Shown here one piece after another: positions 19,298 through 29,077 of a stretch of 64,000 nucleotides of DNA. The notes beneath the pieces are model-generated. The model saw only the letters and a list, made by a program, of their open reading frames with translations, was not told the DNA's origin and made no database searches. A program made the position numbers and the translations under genes. The stretch's first letter is position 1; each line of letters starts with the position of its first letter. Location of the stretch: NCBI RefSeq assembly GCF_035621455.1, contig NZ_CP141822.1:2046001-2110000 (forward strand). Direction: 5' to 3'. Origin of the DNA: Vibrio natriegens NBRC 15636 = ATCC 14048 = DSM 759 (GTDB taxonomy: Bacteria; Pseudomonadota; Gammaproteobacteria; Enterobacterales; Vibrionaceae).

Positions 19298-20515
19298 TTA
19301 ACCCTCTACCACTTTCATCAACAGTTGTCCGTCATACAACGCTTGTTTTACCAGTGCTGCACCCGGCATTGTCGCTTGTTTGTAGAAACGAGACTCTACC
19401 AGTTCCAGATCTTGGTGATAAACCGGCAAACTTTGCTCTTCGATACAACGACGAATAGCTGGGTAAAGAATGTCTTTCGCTTGGTTGATGACGCCACCAA
19501 TCAAGATCTTTTCTGGGTTAAACAGGTTAATCACTATCGCAATCGCAGAACCTAGGTAACGGCCTAGTTTTTCAATCACATCCACAGCAAGGGGATCACC
19601 ATTAGCGGCTGCTTCACAGATGCTCTCGATACTCATCTCTTCTTGCTCAGCAAGGCTGGACGCCTCACCATCAGCAATCCGTCTGACGACTTCTTCACGA
19701 ATAGCCTGTGAGCTTGCTACCGTTTCCAAACATCCAATATTGCCACAGTGACAGCGTTTACCATTTGGATCGATTTGAATATGACCTAATTCACCGATAT
19801 TACCGTGACGGCCTAACAGCACGCGACCGTCGAGAATAATACCGGCACCTAAACCATGGTGAATCGAAATCAGAACTGAGTTTTCATTCTCTTTAGAGTG
19901 ACCAAACAGTTTCTCCGCTAATGCCCAAGCTCGCGTGTCATTAGCCACAAAGACGGGTAAGCCGGTTGCCTTATATATTTCAGGCCCCAGAGCTAAATTT
20001 TCTACGTTGTAATGCGGCATTTGTAACACGATACCTTGCTCTGAGTTAACGAGGCCAGGCAGCGTAATTGCGATACTGGTAACACGATCTAGCTGATCAG
20101 CATAGGTTTGAAAAAACTCATCAATTTCATAAAGCAGACGCTCAAGCACATCGTCTTGGTCTAGCTCATGAATTTCGATTTTAGTATCAATTAATACATC
20201 GCCGCCGAGCTCATGGAGAGCGATTGTCAAATAACCACGGCCTAAACGCATCGACAGGAACTGCCAACCTTCATTATTAACCTGCAAACCGACAGCGGGA
20301 CGACCACGACTGGTGGCCTCTTGAACGGTTGTTTCATGAATCAAGTGTGCTTCAATTAATTCTCGAGTGATTTTAGTAATACTTGCGGGTGCAAGCTCAC
20401 TTTGCTTGGACAAATCAATTCGAGATATTGGACCCTTTAAGTCAATTAGTTTGTATACCCGACCAGCATTGATCTGTTTGATATGATCAATATGGCCCGG
20501 TTGAGCCATGTACAT
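19298..20515 (-). CDS. mlc: Glucose-responsive ROK repressor Mlc
   Basis: 405 aa. N-terminal winged helix-turn-helix (GPISRIDLSKQSELAPASITKI), then a ROK domain with the zinc-binding GKRCHCGNIGCLE near residues 251-265. It resembles E. coli Mlc throughout (QPGHIDHIKQINAG, VNLFNPEKILIG), more than NagC. The start is ATG at 20515 after TTTTGGAG rather than ten codons upstream. Mlc represses ptsG and is titrated by dephosphorylated PtsG in E. coli; the two PTS genes in this window are likely targets. Confidence 0.93.
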   Translation of the reverse strand: MYMAQPGHIDHIKQINAGRVYKLIDLKGPISRIDLSKQSELAPASITKITRELIEAHLIHETTVQEATSRGRPAVGLQVNNEGWQFLSMRLGRGYLTIALHELGGDVLIDTKIEIHELDQDDVLERLLYEIDEFFQTYADQLDRVTSIAITLPGLVNSEQGIVLQMPHYNVENLALGPEIYKATGLPVFVANDTRAWALAEKLFGHSKENENSVLISIHHGLGAGIILDGRVLLGRHGNIGELGHIQIDPNGKRCHCGNIGCLETVASSQAIREEVVRRIADGEASSLAEQEEMSIESICEAAANGDPLAVDVIEKLGRYLGSAIAIVINLFNPEKILIGGVINQAKDILYPAIRRCIEEQSLPVYHQDLELVESRFYKQATMPGAALVKQALYDGQLLMKVVEG

Positions 20516-20875
20516 TGTGCACTCCAAAATTCTATAACACGGCAATTTTTTTACTTTGCGAACTAATTGTGAAGTGAATTAATAGATCCCCGTGACAAGC
20601 ATCACGCAGAAACCTGTTTGTTTGTGTATTTAGTCAAATAACGGAAAATTTACACCTGTTAAATTGTGTAAAAAATAACTTAATTTTTTGACCAAATTAG
20701 TCATCCACTCCACGCGAGTGGCTATCACTAAAAACATCAAGCGAATCTATGCAGTTGGTTTTTTATAAAGATGGAGAACTTTTTGCTCGTGTTCATCTTA
20801 ACCAAAGCATTCTGTGCATATACTTAAATACAATTCGAGTTACCTTGTCCCACACTAGCATTCTTCGGAGAATCT
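20516..20875. promoter_or_regulatory. mlc-pykA divergent promoter region with a dyad
   Basis: 360 bp between divergent genes. It holds a perfect inverted repeat TTTACAC (20649-20655) / GTGTAAA (20666-20672) with a 10-nt spacer, plus AT-rich DNA suited to promoters. The dyad could bind a regulator of either gene. It does not match the Mlc-like dyads found upstream of the PTS genes. Confidence 0.5.
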
Positions 20876-22318
20876 ATGACATCCAAATTGAGAAGAACAA
20901 AAATCGTTACCACACTTGGGCCTTCAACTGATAAAGACAATGTACTTGAGGAGATCATCAAAGCTGGCGCGAACGTTGTGCGGCTGAACTTTTCACACGG
21001 TAGCAGCGAAGATCATATTCAACGTGCAAACAAAGTCCGTGCAATTGCCGCAAAACTAGGACGACAGGTTGCTATCTTAGGCGACTTGCAGGGTCCGAAA
21101 ATCCGCGTATCTACATTCAAAGATGGCAAAGTGATGCTCAAAGTCGGTGACAAATTCACCTTAGATAGCGACTTACCAAAAGGTGAAGGCAGCCAAGAAA
21201 CTGTCGGTTTAGACTACAAAGAATTGCCACAAGACGTCGCACCTAATGATGTTCTGTTACTCGACGATGGCCGCGTTCAGTTACAAGTCACCAGCGTAGA
21301 AGGTAATAAAGTACATACTCGCGTCACGGTTGGTGGTGCCCTGTCAAACAACAAAGGCATTAACAAAAAAGGCGGCGGTTTATCCGCAGAAGCCTTAACG
21401 GACAAAGATAAGGCAGACATTCTTACTGCCGCAGAAATCAAAGTCGATTATTTAGCGATTTCTTTCCCACGTAATGGTGAAGATATGCACTATGCGCGAC
21501 GCTTAGCGCGAGATGCAGGCCTGGAAGCAAAATTGGTCGCCAAAGTAGAGCGCGCCGAAACGGTAGAGAGTAGTGAGTCAATTGACGATATCATTATGGC
21601 CTCTGATGTGGTCATGGTCGCTCGCGGAGACTTAGGGGTAGAGATCGGTGACCCAGAGCTTATTGGTGTTCAGAAGAAGCTCATTCGTCGTGCACGCAGC
21701 TTAAACCGAATCGTCATTACGGCAACCCAGATGATGGAATCGATGATTACAAGCCCAATGCCTACCCGTGCTGAAGTCATGGACGTGGCAAATGCTGTTT
21801 TAGATGGTACCGATGCGGTCATGCTGTCAGGAGAAACCGCGGCAGGTGAATACCCCGTTGAAACCGTTAAATCGATGGCTGAAGTCTGTATGGGCGCAGA
21901 GAAAATGTCTGAAGCCAGTCTGTCGACCTATCGCCTTGAACGTTCCTTCGAAACCGCAGAAGAAACCATTGCGATGGCAACCATGTATTCTGCCAACCAT
22001 ATGGAAGGTATTAAGGCAATGATCTCCTTAACCGAGTCTGGCAGAACCGCTTTAATGATGTCTCGTCTGAGCTCAGGATTGCCTATCTTTGCCTTATCAA
22101 GAAATGAATCGACACTGAATCGTGCTGCGTTATACCGAGGCGTCACACCAGTCTATTTTAACTCTAAAGGCGATGCAGGATTGCCAACCGCGCAGGATGC
22201 GATTAGCTGCTTAAAAGAACAAGGTTTTTTAAACGACGGAGATTTGGTCATCATTACTCAAGGTGACGTAATGGATGTCGTTGGTTCAACCAACTGTATG
22301 CGTATTATGCCGGCATAA
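20876..22318 (+). CDS. pykA: Pyruvate kinase, PykA type
   Basis: 480 aa, the same length as E. coli PykA and closely similar to it ([46 protein letters not shown]). It transfers phosphate from PEP to ADP at the end of glycolysis. Catalytic segments [17 protein letters not shown] and [11 protein letters not shown] are intact. It is divergent from mlc and ends at a strong terminator. Confidence 0.97.
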   Translation: MTSKLRRTKIVTTLGPSTDKDNVLEEIIKAGANVVRLNFSHGSSEDHIQRANKVRAIAAKLGRQVAILGDLQGPKIRVSTFKDGKVMLKVGDKFTLDSDLPKGEGSQETVGLDYKELPQDVAPNDVLLLDDGRVQLQVTSVEGNKVHTRVTVGGALSNNKGINKKGGGLSAEALTDKDKADILTAAEIKVDYLAISFPRNGEDMHYARRLARDAGLEAKLVAKVERAETVESSESIDDIIMASDVVMVARGDLGVEIGDPELIGVQKKLIRRARSLNRIVITATQMMESMITSPMPTRAEVMDVANAVLDGTDAVMLSGETAAGEYPVETVKSMAEVCMGAEKMSEASLSTYRLERSFETAEETIAMATMYSANHMEGIKAMISLTESGRTALMMSRLSSGLPIFALSRNESTLNRAALYRGVTPVYFNSKGDAGLPTAQDAISCLKEQGFLNDGDLVIITQGDVMDVVGSTNCMRIMPA

Positions 22319-22338
22319 TATATCTGTACAAAAATCTA

Positions 22339-22360
22339 GGGCTCCAATTGGAGCCCTTTT
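22339..22360 (+). terminator. Terminator of pykA
   Basis: GGGCTCC-AATT-GGAGCCC followed by TTTTTATTTT. Confidence 0.92.
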
Positions 22361-22387
22361 TATTTTCATCTGAAGCGAATGAAAACA

Positions 22388-23545
22388 CTACGCGCTTTCA
22401 CGCCCATCTAAGTCAAGATCAATATTCAGTTGGTCATAAAGCTGAACGAAGTTATAACCAGCCTGCAAACCCAACTGATAGTCATGTTCTAAATCTTCAG
22501 GGTCGCTTAACAAAGAAGAGGACCGAAGCACTTCTCTGGGTGCAATCTGTAGAATAAAAGTATCATCTGGTGGTGTAGAGAGAAACGCTTGTGTCAGCTC
22601 GAATGTTTGATAATGGATCATCAACATATCAGCCAAACCGGAGTCGAAGTTTTCCCCGATAAGATGACTCAATCGATACAAGTTATCCGCCCCAAACAGC
22701 CATCGCCCGCCATTCAAAAGCATTTCGCCAGCCAGCTTAGATTGATGGGCCGTGTTAATTTTCTGCTGAAAAAAGGATGCCCAGTCTGACTTCCACTGGC
22801 TCACTTTCTGTTGCCACGATTGCTGCACGGAGTTTATCGATTCTCGATACCACTGGACAGACTTATCCCCGACTTCACTTTGTACTCTTGCGTCGATTTC
22901 TGAGTAAGGCTCCGTTCGGATAACAATAATATTGCGCGCATTCTGTCTCCACGCCTCCTGAGCAGGGATTGAGGCGGAAACGCCACCATCGACAAACTTA
23001 CGCCCGCCAACATCGACTGGGCCAAGGTATAGTTTGGGAATCGCACACGTTGCCAACATGGTTTGAAACCAGGAATCGCCCAGCATAGGAAGGTACTGAT
23101 CGGAAAGCGTCTCTACATCAGTCACGGCAGCAAAAGCCCCTCTAATGCCCAGTGCTTTGCGCCCCATATCAAGGTCCAGTTTATAGGGGAAATCCTGAAT
23201 TCTTTCCAGCGCCCACTCCAGCCCCAAGTATTGCTGCTTACGAATGTAACGAAAAAGGTTAAAAAACTCAGGCGAGGTGGTCAATTCGGTAATAAACGCC
23301 TTACCCATCCCATGCTGACGGCATAAATAAGGGCAAAGGTTTAGAGCACCTGCTGAGGTACCATAGAATTCATCGAAGGGATCAAAGTTGGAAAGTAAAA
23401 ATGCATCAAGCACTCCAGCGGTAAAAATTCCTCGCTGCCCTCCTCCTTGCGTGACAAGAGCAGTTTTGCCATGTCTGAAATGTTCGTAAACATTGATATC
23501 GAGTTCAGTATGGCTATCGGTGATTATACCGCTGTTACGTATCAT
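22388..23545 (-). CDS. Patatin-like phospholipase family protein (YjjU-like)
   Basis: 385 aa. Oxyanion-hole motif GGGQRG at residues 34-39, nucleophile motif GTSAG at 62-66 (Ser64) and the catalytic aspartate in FVDGGVSA near 188 make a complete Ser-Asp dyad. It has no signal peptide, so it is probably a cytoplasmic lipid acyl hydrolase. Overall architecture resembles E. coli YjjU. It converges on pykA, with its stop 28 bp beyond the pykA terminator. Substrate unknown. Confidence 0.85.
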   Translation of the reverse strand: MIRNSGIITDSHTELDINVYEHFRHGKTALVTQGGGQRGIFTAGVLDAFLLSNFDPFDEFYGTSAGALNLCPYLCRQHGMGKAFITELTTSPEFFNLFRYIRKQQYLGLEWALERIQDFPYKLDLDMGRKALGIRGAFAAVTDVETLSDQYLPMLGDSWFQTMLATCAIPKLYLGPVDVGGRKFVDGGVSASIPAQEAWRQNARNIIVIRTEPYSEIDARVQSEVGDKSVQWYRESINSVQQSWQQKVSQWKSDWASFFQQKINTAHQSKLAGEMLLNGGRWLFGADNLYRLSHLIGENFDSGLADMLMIHYQTFELTQAFLSTPPDDTFILQIAPREVLRSSSLLSDPEDLEHDYQLGLQAGYNFVQLYDQLNIDLDLDGRESA

Positions 23546-23578
23546 CGGCTTAAGTCTTCTAATAAAGCTAAACTTAGA

Positions 23579-23671
23579 TTAAGCCGAAGTAATCGCAATA
23601 ATTCCGTATGACAAAAGAACTGCGAAAACAGCGGCAACGATGATTAGTGCGGATTTGAGATCGTGTTCCAT
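23579..23671 (-). CDS. Small membrane peptide, YnhF-like (30 aa)
   Basis: 30 codons (MEHDLKSALIIVAAVFAVLL then SYGIIAITSA) after an excellent ribosome-binding site AAGGAGGTG seven bases before the ATG. A short charged N-terminus is followed by one hydrophobic helix. Length and pattern match the 29-aa E. coli YnhF (M-x-x-DLK-x-S-L start), a membrane peptide of unknown function. It is not coupled to the patatin-like gene: its stop lies 33 bp upstream of that gene's start on the same strand, so the two may be co-transcribed. Confidence 0.75.
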   Translation of the reverse strand: MEHDLKSALIIVAAVFAVLLSYGIIAITSA

Positions 23672-23798
23672 AAACACCTCCTTGAACTGTAACAAATTAA
23701 TAACACCAGCGTGAAACATGTTCAAGATTTGCTTAATTTGTTCGCACGATTTTGACTAAGCCATCACAATTAGCTTAGGCATAATAAGGAGATAGGGC

Positions 23799-24389
23799 AT
23801 GAAGAATAACGTCGGCTATTTGATTGGAACTATTTTGATGAGCGTTGCTTTCAACGTCCAAGCAAATGTAATCGTCACACCATTTATTGGATATACCGCT
23901 GGCGGCAAAGTGGAGGACACGGATGCCAATACCTACGACATCGATGCAGCGACGAGTTACGCGTTGGCAATCGAAACACCTTTTCTTAAGGGGCGAGTCG
24001 GTCTTTTTTATTCCTATCAACCAACAGAACTAAAATCACTGTCCAACTCAGCAGACATTCATTACCTGCAGTTTCAAAGTAGCCTCGCCTATCCCATTGC
24101 ACAGGGTTGGCAGACATACGCCGGCTTGGGGTTAGGCGGCTCTTATACTGATGTGAACTGGGCGGATAAAAAAGTGGGGTTTTCTGCGAGTGCGTTTGCC
24201 GGTATTGAATATGAATACTCTCAAGCAATTGCTTTAACGGCACAACTACGTTGGCTAGGTACAGTCGTCGACAACGACACTTCAGGTTCATGCACATTGC
24301 CATCTGATGGCTCCAACTGCATCATCAAGTATGACACCGATTGGATGAACCAATTTCAATCTAATGTCGGAATTAGTTTTCGCTTTTAA
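23799..24389 (+). CDS. Outer-membrane beta-barrel-type protein (196 aa)
   Basis: A signal peptide (MKNNVGYLIGTILMSVAFNVQA, cut near residue 22) precedes alternating hydrophobic and polar strands and a C-terminal phenylalanine (VGISFRF), the hallmark of BamA-assembled eight-stranded barrels. The pattern GWQTYAGLGLGGSY fits the OMP_b-brl/OmpW-like group. One possible disulfide pair (CTLPSDGSNC) lies in a late loop. A good ribosome-binding site AAGGAGA precedes the ATG. No specific role can be given. Confidence 0.7.
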   Translation: MKNNVGYLIGTILMSVAFNVQANVIVTPFIGYTAGGKVEDTDANTYDIDAATSYALAIETPFLKGRVGLFYSYQPTELKSLSNSADIHYLQFQSSLAYPIAQGWQTYAGLGLGGSYTDVNWADKKVGFSASAFAGIEYEYSQAIALTAQLRWLGTVVDNDTSGSCTLPSDGSNCIIKYDTDWMNQFQSNVGISFRF

Positions 24390-24856
24390 CTGCAACACAA
24401 TGACGAAACATCGTCTAGATGGTGTACAAAAGCTAGACGTACACCCTAAATAATCAAAATAGTCCTTATAACCATGTAATCGACCTCATTGCAGTCATTT
24501 GTTTTGAGATCAAGCTTACACAACTCAAATAAACTCCAGAAAAACGAATATTAACCATATTATAACCAGACAAAATACTATTATTAACATTTAGAATCTG
24601 TTGCGCTTGTAATTATTAGAAGTTAGTCTGAATAGCGAAAACAGATAAATATTTCAGTTTTATCAAACACACATCATAAATTTAAGAGTTAAACTCTAAA
24701 TTCTTTCATGTGAAGCAGAATAAAAAACGGCAAATCAATAACTACTTAGAATTTAGGCCATAAAAACTGATGGATAGCAGTTTCCCTAACTTTTAATAAA
24801 TTGCCCTGCTTTACAGAAAGAGCTTCATTCCTTAGGGAGTTGTACAGGAGTCAAAT
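24390..24856. other. Upstream region of the NSS transporter gene
   Basis: 467 bp of AT-rich DNA. No open frame with a ribosome-binding site. It should contain the promoter for the transporter operon; I cannot single out an operator. Confidence 0.5.
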
Positions 24857-26323
24857 ATGAAGCGAGAACAATGGGGATCCCGCGCAGGGTTCATCTTAGC
24901 AGCAGTAGGTTCAGCGATCGGTCTGGGTAACATTTGGCGTTTCCCATACATGGCCTACGAAAACGGTGGCGGCGCATTTTTTATTCCTTACCTTTTTGCC
25001 ATGATCACTGCAGGTATTCCATTCATGATCCTAGAGTTCAGTATGGGTCAAAAATACCGTGGCTCAGCACCAAAGACACTAGCAAAGATTCATTCAAAAT
25101 TTGAGTGGCTTGGTTGGTTTCAGGTGGGTGTCGCAGCAGTCATCGCCGTTTACTATGTAGCCGTGATCGGCTGGTCTATTTCTTACTTTGGTCTGTCGTT
25201 CAGCCAAGGTTGGGGAGCAGATACAAACGCGTTTTTCTTCAGTGAATACCTAAAGTTAGGTGATAATTCACCAACGAATCTAGGCAGTATCCAATGGAAG
25301 ATTGCGTTGTCTATGGTGATAGCTTGGGCCGTTACTTATGTTGCGATTGCAAGCGGCGTGAAGTCAGGAATCGAGCGTGCATCTAAAATCATGATGCCAA
25401 TTCTTTTCTTGATGGTGCTGTTCCTTATCGGGCGCATGGTGTTCTTACCAGGTGCACTGAACGGCGTGAACTACATGTTCGAACCAGACTTCAGCAAAAT
25501 TTGGGACGTTAAAGTATGGGCAGCCGCTTATGGTCAGATCTTCTTTACCCTAAGTATTGGTTTTGCCATCATGCTGGCCTACTCTAGCTACTTGCCAGAG
25601 AAATCAGACATCACAAACAATGCGTTCATGACGGTATTGATTAACTGTGGTTTCTCTATCCTATCCGGCATCATGATCTTCTCGGTATTGGGCTACATGG
25701 CTCAGGAGCAAGGTAAACCATTAACAGAGGTGGTTTCTGCGGGTGTTGGTCTTGCGTTTGTAACGTTACCAGCGGCAATTAACTTATTGCCAGCACCTTA
25801 CATTCTTGGTCCACTGTTCTTCTTTGCTCTAGTTGTAGCAGGCTTAAGCTCTCATATCTCAATCATGGAAGCAGTAACCTCAGCAATTATCGACAAATTA
25901 AACTGGAGTCGTAAGAAAGCCGCAAACGTGGTTATCGGTACTGGTTTCGTCGTATCCATGGCATTCGCAACCAATGGTGGTCTGCTATTGCTCGACCTGG
26001 TCGATCATTTTGCAAACAACGTCGGTATCATGGTCGGTGGCTTAGTAGAAATCGTATTGATGGCATGGCTACTAAACCGTGTATCAGAAGTTCGTGGCTA
26101 CGTTAACGAGCGTTCGGACTTCTCAATCGGCCAATGGTTTGAAATCTGCTTGCGTTTCGTAACACCACTTATGCTAGCTGTAATCTTAGCAACCAAGCTT
26201 TATGCTCTATTTACCGACGGCTACGGTGGTTACGATTTGACATTGGGCTGGGCGTTGATCGCAGCACTCTTTATCTTCGGGCTATTAATTAACGCAGTAA
26301 ACCGCAAGGAGAAAACAAAATGA
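24857..26323 (+). CDS. Sodium-dependent amino-acid transporter (NSS/SNF family)
   Basis: 488 aa, 11-12 membrane helices. It starts with the family signature REQWGSRAGFILAAVGSAIGLGNIWRFPY, whose unwound TM1 forms the substrate and sodium sites. TM6 region AAYGQIFFTLSIGFAIML also fits. It imports a small amino acid with Na+, likely alanine or methionine by analogy with MetP-type transporters. Its stop codon overlaps the start of the 31-aa small-subunit gene. CAGGAG precedes the ATG. Confidence 0.92.
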   Translation: MKREQWGSRAGFILAAVGSAIGLGNIWRFPYMAYENGGGAFFIPYLFAMITAGIPFMILEFSMGQKYRGSAPKTLAKIHSKFEWLGWFQVGVAAVIAVYYVAVIGWSISYFGLSFSQGWGADTNAFFFSEYLKLGDNSPTNLGSIQWKIALSMVIAWAVTYVAIASGVKSGIERASKIMMPILFLMVLFLIGRMVFLPGALNGVNYMFEPDFSKIWDVKVWAAAYGQIFFTLSIGFAIMLAYSSYLPEKSDITNNAFMTVLINCGFSILSGIMIFSVLGYMAQEQGKPLTEVVSAGVGLAFVTLPAAINLLPAPYILGPLFFFALVVAGLSSHISIMEAVTSAIIDKLNWSRKKAANVVIGTGFVVSMAFATNGGLLLLDLVDHFANNVGIMVGGLVEIVLMAWLLNRVSEVRGYVNERSDFSIGQWFEICLRFVTPLMLAVILATKLYALFTDGYGGYDLTLGWALIAALFIFGLLINAVNRKEKTK

Positions 26324-26415
26324 CAGTCAGTGCAATCATCATGATGGTTCTTGGTTTAGGTATTACTTGGGGTGGTGCCGCCGTTTGTATCAAACGAGCG
26401 ATGAATAAACAATAA
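26320..26415 (+). CDS. MetS-like small subunit of the NSS transporter (31 aa)
   Basis: A 31-codon gene (MTVSAIIMMVLGLGITWGGA then AVCIKRAMNKQ) whose ATG overlaps the transporter stop (ATGA), with AAGGAGA eight bases before it. A single hydrophobic helix with a basic end and the WGG motif match the MetS family, known from Corynebacterium MetPS, where the small subunit is needed for uptake. The terminator 17 bp later closes the unit. Confidence 0.85.
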   Translation: MTVSAIIMMVLGLGITWGGAAVCIKRAMNKQ

Positions 26416-26431
26416 CCGTAACGTTAACAAT

Positions 26432-26463
26432 AAAAATGCCGGCTTACTTAGCCGGCATTTTTT
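26432..26463. terminator. Terminator after the NSS transporter operon
   Basis: AAATGCCGGC-TTACTTA-GCCGGCATTT with T tract; it can also serve the convergent 26487-26891 gene. Confidence 0.92.
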
Positions 26464-26486
26464 ATTGGACGTTAATCAAATTGGTA

Positions 26487-26891
26487 TTAGAAGCTGTATT
26501 TCACGCCCACTGCACCACCAAGCTGTAAGTCTACACCTTTGTACAGGTCAAGCTCTGGATGTAGCTGTGCATACACATCCCAGCCCTGAGATAGGTCCCA
26601 ATTGACACCTAGTGGTACGCGCACACCAAATTCATCGTCCCACTCATACCAACCACCAACACCGACATACCAAGTCACTGGCACGTTTTGGTCGAACGTA
26701 CCACGTTTAGCAATGTAGTCAAAAGCCATGCCGTCGTTACCGATAATTCCACGGTACGTATTATCTATCTCAACAACAACACTCAATTGCTGATCGACTG
26801 CCATACCAACAGCTAAATCAGATGTTCCATTAGCCGCCATTGCAGCGCCAGACGTCAGTCCTGCTGCCAGTATTATTAGTTTCTTCTTCAT
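26487..26891 (-). CDS. Small exported protein, probable outer-membrane barrel (134 aa)
   Basis: From ATG at 26891 the protein has a clear signal peptide (MKKKLIILAAGLTSGAAMA, cut after AMA) and about 115 mature residues of alternating pattern ending in VGVKYSF, a C-terminal Phe typical of outer-membrane barrels. The open frame also allows a start four codons upstream (26903). The size is small for a barrel, perhaps six to eight short strands. No family recognised with certainty. Confidence 0.65.
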   Translation of the reverse strand: MKKKLIILAAGLTSGAAMAANGTSDLAVGMAVDQQLSVVVEIDNTYRGIIGNDGMAFDYIAKRGTFDQNVPVTWYVGVGGWYEWDDEFGVRVPLGVNWDLSQGWDVYAQLHPELDLYKGVDLQLGGAVGVKYSF

Positions 26892-27110
26892 AACCATTAT
26901 CAATTCTTAAAAAAACATCGTGCATAATTCAAACACGACTGGATTTTATAATGTCAATGAAGGGTAAGAAGGATGTAGGGATACGCTCAAAAAAGTAAAG
27001 ATGAGTTTATTGTCACATGAATACAGCAAAGCACTTTAAGGAAGAAGTATCGATATAGGAAGTTTGTACAACTATGAGGTGATTCACGTATGAGGTTAGA
27101 GCACGCAGAC

Positions 27111-27137
27111 ATTAAAAAGGAGGCCGAAGCCCCCTTT
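27111..27137 (-). terminator. Terminator of ptsG
   Basis: On the minus strand AAAGG-c/a-GGC with a CTTCGG-type tetraloop and a final TTTTTAAT. It lies 25 bp after the ptsG stop. Confidence 0.8.
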
Positions 27138-27161
27138 CACATAAGTAATGGATAACTGAGA

Positions 27162-28592
27162 TTAGCCGTGGTTACGAATCCACTCATCCATTTCTGTTTT
27201 TAGATTATCAGACTTAGTACCGAAGATAGCCTGAACACCACCAGCTACAACAACAACACCTGCTGCGCCTAGCTGTTTTAGTTTGTCTTGGTCGACAGCT
27301 GCAGTATCAGCTACTGCAACACGCAGACGAGTAATACATGCATCTAAACCTGTGATGTTCGCTTTGCCACCGAATGCTGCTACGAGTTCACCGCCCATGT
27401 CTGAGCCAGAAGTTGTTGCAGCTGCTTCAGCTTCATCTTCACGGCCCGGTGTTTTTAGGTCAAGAGCAGTGATTACTGCACGGAACACAACGTAGTAGAT
27501 AACCGCGTAAACCAGACCTACACCAATCATCAGAACCATCTTCTGAGCATTACCAGACAACACTAAGAAGTCGATAAGACCGTGAGAGAAAGAAGTACCG
27601 TGAACAAAGCCTAGCGTGTTCGAAACAACGTATGCAGAACCAGCTAGTAGCGCGTGGATTCCGTATAGTAGCGGAGCAACGAATAGGAACGAGAACTCGA
27701 TTGGCTCAGTAATACCAGTAAGGAATGATGTTAACGCAGCTGACGCCATGATACCCATTACCTTCGCGCGGTTTTCAGGCTTAGCACAATGAGCAATAGC
27801 AATAGCTGCCGCTGGTAGACCGAACATTTTGAACATGTAACCACCCGCTAGCTGACCGAAGCCATTACCAGCAGCACGTGATGCTTCATCAGCAACAAGG
27901 TAACAAGTTAACACGCCGTTTTGAGCTTGGCCTGCAGCGTTAACACATTTACCTGCTTCGAAGAAGAAAGGCACGTTCCATACATGGTGTAGACCGAATG
28001 GAATCAGTGAACGCTCAACAATACCGTAGATACCAAATGCTAGCTGTGGGTTTTGATCCGCCGCCCAGTGAGAGAACGCACTGATACCGCTACCAATTGG
28101 TGGCCAGATTACAGAAAGGATAACACCAAGAATGATCGCACCAAAGCCTGTGATGATTGGCACTGCACGTTTACCCGCGAAGAAGCCAAGGTATTCAGGT
28201 AGCTGAATCTTGAAGAAACGGTTGAATGCCCAAGCAGCCAAACCACCACTTAAGATACCGCCTAGTACACCAGTATCGATTTTTTCAACACCCATGACGC
28301 CAGCCATTACACCAAGCGTCGCTGTCATAATACCGTAACCAACGATTGCAGCCAGACCTGCTACACCATCGTTATTTGTGAAGCCTAGAGCAACACCGAC
28401 AGCAAATAGCAAGGCCATTTGGCCAAATACAGAACCACCAGCTTGTTCCATTAGGTTAGAAACAATCTCTGGAATGAAACTCAGATGGGCAGCACCAACA
28501 CCCAGAAGAATACCTGCAACCGGCAATACCGATACTGGAAGCATCAGTGATTTACCGACTTTTTGCAGGTTAGCAAAAAGGTTTTTGAACAT
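27162..28592 (-). CDS. ptsG: PTS glucose-specific IIBC component PtsG
   Basis: 476 aa from ATG at 28592, with AGGAG seven bases upstream; the TTG two codons earlier is too close to that site. IIC domain of about ten membrane segments with [11 protein letters not shown] and the GITEPIEF signature, linker LKTPGRED, then IIB with the phosphocysteine in LDACITRL (about residue 419). It closely follows E. coli PtsG. It has no IIA domain, so it depends on a separate Crr. Imports and phosphorylates glucose. Confidence 0.96.
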   Translation of the reverse strand: MFKNLFANLQKVGKSLMLPVSVLPVAGILLGVGAAHLSFIPEIVSNLMEQAGGSVFGQMALLFAVGVALGFTNNDGVAGLAAIVGYGIMTATLGVMAGVMGVEKIDTGVLGGILSGGLAAWAFNRFFKIQLPEYLGFFAGKRAVPIITGFGAIILGVILSVIWPPIGSGISAFSHWAADQNPQLAFGIYGIVERSLIPFGLHHVWNVPFFFEAGKCVNAAGQAQNGVLTCYLVADEASRAAGNGFGQLAGGYMFKMFGLPAAAIAIAHCAKPENRAKVMGIMASAALTSFLTGITEPIEFSFLFVAPLLYGIHALLAGSAYVVSNTLGFVHGTSFSHGLIDFLVLSGNAQKMVLMIGVGLVYAVIYYVVFRAVITALDLKTPGREDEAEAAATTSGSDMGGELVAAFGGKANITGLDACITRLRVAVADTAAVDQDKLKQLGAAGVVVVAGGVQAIFGTKSDNLKTEMDEWIRNHG

Positions 28593-28626
28593 GTTCAAGC
28601 TCCTGATAAGTATATAAGTATTATTT

Positions 28627-28668
28627 GGGTACTAACGGCCACCCCCCGTAGCCTAAATGTTAGCACCC
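28627..28668 (-). ncRNA. Conserved leader hairpin of ptsG (putative cis-acting RNA)
   Basis: In mRNA sense, an outer stem GGGU-G-CUAAC / GUUAG-U-ACCC encloses an asymmetric AUUUA bulge and an inner GGC/GCC stem around a G-rich loop (UACGGGGGGUG). The same architecture occurs upstream of the second PTS gene at 31187-31229 with compensatory changes. It lies 35-76 nt before the ptsG start. A G-U pair exists only on the mRNA strand. Confidence 0.65.
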
Positions 28669-28693
28669 AATTAAGATGTAACCACAAATTGAG

Positions 28694-28716
28694 TATATTT
28701 TATGGCTCAAAATATA
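28694..28716. promoter_or_regulatory. Dyad operator upstream of ptsG, Mlc-like
   Basis: TATATTTT-ATGGCTC-AAAATATA, arms perfect over 8 bp. It shares the GGCTC core and both arms with 31253-31279. The AT-rich arms around a GC core resemble the enterobacterial Mlc/NagC operator form (TTATTT...AAATAA). A TATACT hexamer on the minus strand within the left arm could be the -10 box. Confidence 0.6.
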
Positions 28717-29032
28717 TTATTGATAACCCTCAAAGTTCGATGACAATAATCCTTTCAAGATCACGAAAACAACAAATTGATTGGCAAATTACTCTAAAAA
28801 ATGCGACTCATACCGCCCATCAATGCCTTATTGGTAAATATAAATACGGCGAATATCACTAAAAGAATAAAGTAGACAAAATCGCAGCGTCAATTATGAG
28901 TTCAATAAACACCAGATCTATAAATTGACGAAAAAATCTATCAGAAGCATAGGCGATAAATAGCACTTAGGATGCTGAAATCGAGAATAAATTAAAAATG
29001 AAGGGATGATGAGTTTAGGCTTTTTAGAATAT
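28717..29032. other. Far upstream region of ptsG
   Basis: About 315 bp between the ptsG promoter dyad and the RDD gene terminator. AT-rich, no supported gene and no clear CRP site. Confidence 0.5.
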
Positions 29033-29063
29033 AAAAAAGCCCGCTGACTTATCGCGGGCTTTT
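29033..29063 (-). terminator. Terminator of the PTS-RDD unit
   Basis: AAAAGCCCGC / GCGGGCTTTT with a 9-nt loop, after the RDD gene stop. It separates this unit from ptsG. Confidence 0.9.
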
Positions 29064-29077
29064 ACTAGAAAGAAATG

